A stretch of 26,195 bases of DNA from positions 1-26,195 of the forward strand of contig JBJXHH010000191.1 in the NCBI GenBank assembly GCA_046160675.1, written 5' to 3'. This DNA comes from JACMJP01 sp046160675 (GTDB lineage: Bacteria > Bacteroidota > Bacteroidia > Chitinophagales > BACL12). Made by a program: the position numbers and the translations under genes. Under the pieces are notes generated by a model that was not told the DNA's origin, ran no database searches, and worked only from the letters and a program-made list of their open reading frames with translations. This document shows positions 24,361 to 26,195 of this stretch, piece by piece (within the stretch, counting starts at the first letter, position 1; every line of letters begins with the position of its first letter).

Positions 24361-24845
24361 CTTTCTGTATTTTTAAAACTATAGCCAATACTTATACCTG
24401 CCCATTGCTGCACTTGAAAGTCGATTAAATAGGAAATGAGAGGTGTATACGTTACCCGGTAAAACCAATTTTTTGATTCATGTTGATAGCGATAGCCCAA
24501 TGCGGCAGTTGTGAGTATGAAGAAACTTCCTTTTGTGGTGAACGTAATTCCCTGCCCTAATCCCAGCTCAATCTTATGTGCGCTTTTCCCTGTTATTGAA
24601 TTGATCATGAGCGGAAAAACCAAACCTACGCCATTGTTTTTGTCAATAGGTGCAATGCTGAATCCACCCCTCCAGGTAAAGTCAGTATTTTTCTTTTGTA
24701 AAAAGGTTCTTTCAAAATTCAATGAGCCAAGCCCGCCACTCCCGGCAATTTCAAAATAAACCGAGTTCATTTTTGGAGGATCTGTTTGCGCAAAACTTAT
24801 TTGTGTGGTTAAGCCGAAATAAATAAAGGATAGAATATGTTTCAC
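24357..24845 (-). CDS. Small exported protein, outer-membrane beta-barrel-like
   Basis: A 162-residue protein with a GTG start at 24845; no nearer ATG gives a signal peptide, while the GTG gives a good one (MKHILSFIYFGLTTQISFAQ). The mature part is made of alternating hydrophobic strands with Gly and aromatic residues (for example FEIAGSGGLGSLNFERTF, IELGLGQGITFTT, WAGISIGYSF) and ends in an aromatic-rich strand. This is the pattern of a small outer-membrane barrel. No motif names it. It is the first gene of a two-gene operon with the lipoprotein downstream, which may be its partner. Its upstream region has a TATATTTA box one base off the TAnnTTTG consensus. Confidence 0.65.
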   Translation of the reverse strand: MKHILSFIYFGLTTQISFAQTDPPKMNSVYFEIAGSGGLGSLNFERTFLQKKNTDFTWRGGFSIAPIDKNNGVGLVFPLMINSITGKSAHKIELGLGQGITFTTKGSFFILTTAALGYRYQHESKNWFYRVTYTPLISYLIDFQVQQWAGISIGYSFKNTER

Positions 24846-25113
24846 TTTCTTCTTATTTTAAAAAGGAAATTAAATATACTCAACAATCTTTCACACAAGC
24901 ATGTAGTAAGTTTCAACCTGCTCTTGATGAAAGCCCTTCCTCTCTTCCCGTACTGTAAAGTTCATATTTGCGGCTACCGCATTTCTGTTTACACCTGCAA
25001 GAAAAAACTATCACTCAACCAGGCAACTGAACAATTTTCATCTTAGTAACGCTGTAAAGTGCTTACAATTGTATTCCTATTCCTAAAAGAAGGCATAACA
25101 TGAACCTTCACTG

Positions 25114-25162
25114 GATATGCTGTAGATGAAAAACGAAAAACATTTCATCAGCATTGCATATC
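25114..25162. repeat. Two-step stem-loop in the right intergenic gap
   Basis: GATATGC (25114-25120) pairs with GCATATC (25156-25162), and GATGAAA (25125-25131) pairs with TTTCATC (25143-25149). A four/six-base internal loop separates the stems and an 11-base A-rich loop closes the hairpin. The ATG of the 48-codon frame lies inside the inner stem. No T-run follows, so it is not a normal terminator. Confidence 0.45.
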
Positions 25163-25272
25163 TCCAAAAACTGTATGCACAAAAAAAAGCACAGGTTTTA
25201 GTAGGTTTGTTGAGTGAAGTACTTCCTAAAACCAGCACAAAATGGTGGGATTGGAGAAGGTACTTGGGGTAG
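25126..25272 (+). CDS. Possible 48-residue small protein or gene remnant
   Basis: A short frame from ATG 25126 to TAG 25270-25272. The product starts MKNEKHFISIAYLQKLYAQK, continues with a hydrophobic/helical stretch and ends in KWWDWRRYLG, a Trp/Arg-rich close. The composition looks like protein rather than random codons, and the frame ends 18 bases before the cassette junction. There is no -7 box or ribosome site, and the start codon is buried in a stem. It may be the tail or head of a gene lost here. Nothing in it matches a family I know. Confidence 0.3.
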   Translation: MKNEKHFISIAYLQKLYAQKKAQVLVGLLSEVLPKTSTKWWDWRRYLG

Positions 25273-25332
25273 GCTTCGCTAATTCCTTAGTTATGCCCAA
25301 TGCTATGACGACACAACAGACAACACATAAAC

Positions 25333-25338
25333 GGTGAG
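25333..25338 (+). promoter_or_regulatory. Purine-rich GGTGAG site before the cassette gene
   Basis: GGTGAG lies three bases before the ATG at 25342. It resembles a Shine-Dalgarno sequence but is closer to the start than usual. Most genes in this window have none, which fits a foreign origin for the cassette gene. Confidence 0.3.
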
Positions 25339-25341
25339 ACA

Positions 25342-26034
25342 ATGAAGAAAACGCTTTTAATTTTATCTGTTACAACCTTGACAGCAGTTTTGACAGCTTG
25401 TAACTCTACGACTAAAAATCCTCAAACGATAGAAACAAATCAATCGACTGACACCGTTCAGACTGGACAAATTCAACCTATTATTAAAAATATTTTTTAC
25501 AATCTTCCACTCGAAAAATCCCGATTAGACCTTCGTGAAGTAATTCTAAATGATAAGAGGTTTGTTTTAACAGACACAACTTTCAATAACTATAAACCCT
25601 CAACCTTTTTTAAAGGTGTGACAACAGACAAAGGCCTGATTAAATCTAATCCAGACTCGATTCAAGTAATGTTGATTTATGGCAATGCTGCTCTGAAAGT
25701 CGAAAAAGGAGGACAAGAAGACCCTAATAGACATCCTATGATTTTAGAGTGTAAATATTTCTTTTCCAATATTGAAAGTGCAGAGATGGAATATGGAAGA
25801 ATATTAAATTTGGTTCATCCTATTTATACTGACACAAGTTCAATAATAATTGACAACTGGGAAACGGGATACTCAAAAGGTAAACAAAAAGGAACACAAA
25901 AATGTATCGGAAAAATTTTCGACAGCTTCGAACCATACTACAGAGTAGCGGTATCAAACATATCCTATATACCTGAAGACGGTTCTAAGCCTGTTTTTGT
26001 ACTCAACTTAGCATTTAGTAAAGAGGATAAATAA
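25342..26034 (+). CDS. Cassette-borne lipoprotein of unknown function
   Basis: A 230-residue protein with a clear lipoprotein signal: MKKTLLILS, a hydrophobic run and the lipobox LTAC with Cys20. A Thr/Gln/Asn-rich linker (21-46) would lift the globular part away from the membrane. The rest contains no domain I recognise. It is a mixed alpha/beta-looking chain with three further cysteines (about 133, 185 and none conserved in an obvious pair) and a final VFVLNLAFSKEDK. It is the only gene in the integron-like unit; its start is 51 bases after the left junction and its stop 6 bases before the complementary right site. Cassette genes are often unknown, exported or lipoproteins, which agrees, but nothing reveals its job. 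Confidence 0.8.
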   Translation: MKKTLLILSVTTLTAVLTACNSTTKNPQTIETNQSTDTVQTGQIQPIIKNIFYNLPLEKSRLDLREVILNDKRFVLTDTTFNNYKPSTFFKGVTTDKGLIKSNPDSIQVMLIYGNAALKVEKGGQEDPNRHPMILECKYFFSNIESAEMEYGRILNLVHPIYTDTSSIIIDNWETGYSKGKQKGTQKCIGKIFDSFEPYYRVAVSNISYIPEDGSKPVFVLNLAFSKEDK

Positions 26035-26040
26035 GTTGAA

Positions 26041-26158
26041 AGCACTGGGCATAACAGTGGTTTTGCGTAATGGCGGTTCAGTGGTTGGTTGAACATTCTA
26101 CCTCGCATCAACATTTGTACTAAAACTCCCCGCCATCACAAACCCCCGAAACGTTATT
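26041..26158. other. attC-like recombination site
   Basis: The outer arm TGGGCATAAC (26046-26055) is a RYYYAAC-like R'' box. The inner arm ATGGCGG (26070-26076) pairs perfectly with CCGCCAT (26130-26136). Between inner and outer arms GTGGTTTTGCG pairs imperfectly, with unpaired bases, with CACAAACCCCCG (26137-26148). The R' side is GTTATTT (26153-26159). The total of about 108 bases is within the range known for attC sites (roughly 55-145). Confidence 0.5.
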
Positions 26159-26195
26159 TACCTTTGCCTATCGAATAATACATATTACATACAAT

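Larger units (their letters stand above)
24846..25290. other. Gap between the beta-barrel-like gene and the cassette-like unit
   Basis: No assured gene. It holds a stem-loop at 25114-25162, a 48-codon frame at 25126-25272 and an 8-bp hairpin at 25194-25233. An isolated GGCATAAC (25092-25099) is complementary to the cassette-start sequence at 25290. The first 240 bases show nothing. Confidence 0.5.
25291..26153 (+). mobile_element. Integron-like single gene cassette
   Basis: The unit begins at G/TTATGCCCAATGCT (G at 25290) and carries one gene and little else. Twelve bases after the gene's stop codon comes a site complementary to its own first bases: AGCACTGGGCATAAC (26041-26055), 14 of 15 pairs. 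The one mismatch becomes a T-G wobble on the bottom strand. An imperfect hairpin follows, and the unit closes at G/TTAT (26153/26154). This is the layout expected of an integron cassette, whose attC is completed by its own first bases once it is a circle. No promoter box stands between junction and gene. No integrase is in the window. Confidence 0.55.

Noticed and set aside
24837..25046. 69-residue plus-strand frame over the start of the barrel-like gene
   Set aside because: Basic, low-complexity composition, no start signal, overlaps the start of a gene with a signal peptide on the other strand.
25194..25233. Hairpin GGTTTTAG/CTAAAACC as a terminator
   Set aside because: The loop is 24 bases and no T-run follows; it lies inside the 48-codon frame.
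25092..25290. GGCATAAC and GTTATGCC as ends of a second attC site or cassette
   Set aside because: The arms are 190 bases apart, above the usual attC length, and the bases next to them do not pair as L boxes. Kept only as a remark.
1..26195. CRISPR arrays, tRNA or rRNA genes, insertion sequences
   Set aside because: Looked for regular direct repeats, cloverleaf-like segments and transposase-like frames in the gaps; none seen.

Overview
The window reads as a chromosomal piece of a Bacteroidota bacterium, most likely of the Chitinophagaceae/Sphingobacteriia type. The reasons are low GC, a type IX secretion sorting domain on a large secreted repeat protein, promoters of the Bacteroidota form (TTTG, 19 bases, TAnnTTTG), almost no Shine-Dalgarno sequences, a GldL-like membrane protein and lipobox lipoproteins. 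No rRNA, tRNA, CRISPR array or transposase was seen. The organism assignment is inference from these traits, not from a database match.

Region 1 (1-5.9 kb): a minus-strand operon (ZIP metal transporter cut by the window edge, PAP2 phosphatase, SAM methyltransferase) diverges from a plus-strand run of housekeeping-type enzymes: phosphoglucosamine/phosphomannomutase, cysteine desulfurase, and a class V aminotransferase with a Tat-like leader. Region 2 (5.9-12.6 kb): a class I glutamine amidotransferase is paired with an uncharacterised ATP-grasp-like protein and a small membrane protein with a duplicated GldL-like motif. Convergent to them lies a THEP1-like P-loop NTPase with a multi-pass membrane protein. 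Then come a sulfite-oxidase-type molybdoenzyme behind a near-perfect, probably leaderless promoter, a YitT-family membrane protein and an HD phosphohydrolase.

Region 3 (12.8-20.0 kb) is the most coherent unusual block. On the plus strand a class III adenylate cyclase (with TolB-like and TPR parts) is followed by a catalase-like haem protein fused to an SRPBCC domain. On the minus strand a patatin lipase, an unrecognised protein with two copies of an IHFARW...SNFDGS unit around a membrane segment, and a DyP peroxidase form a tight operon. The two operons meet stop codon to stop codon. Together they suggest a membrane-lipid or lipid-peroxide processing system, possibly cAMP-linked. This is inference.

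Region 4 (20.0-23.6 kb): an RhlE-type DEAD-box helicase has a roughly 190-base leader that holds two interleaved inverted repeats, so it could be a conformational switch or pseudoknot. A strong terminator follows, then a T9SS-secreted protein of five repeats and another terminator. Region 5 (23.6-26.2 kb): a lipoprotein with a polysaccharide-lyase-like sandwich fold and a small beta-barrel-like protein share an operon. At the right end a single lipoprotein gene has the architecture of an integron gene cassette: its first bases are complementary to a site just after its stop codon, followed by an attC-like hairpin and a G/TT junction. No integrase is in view.
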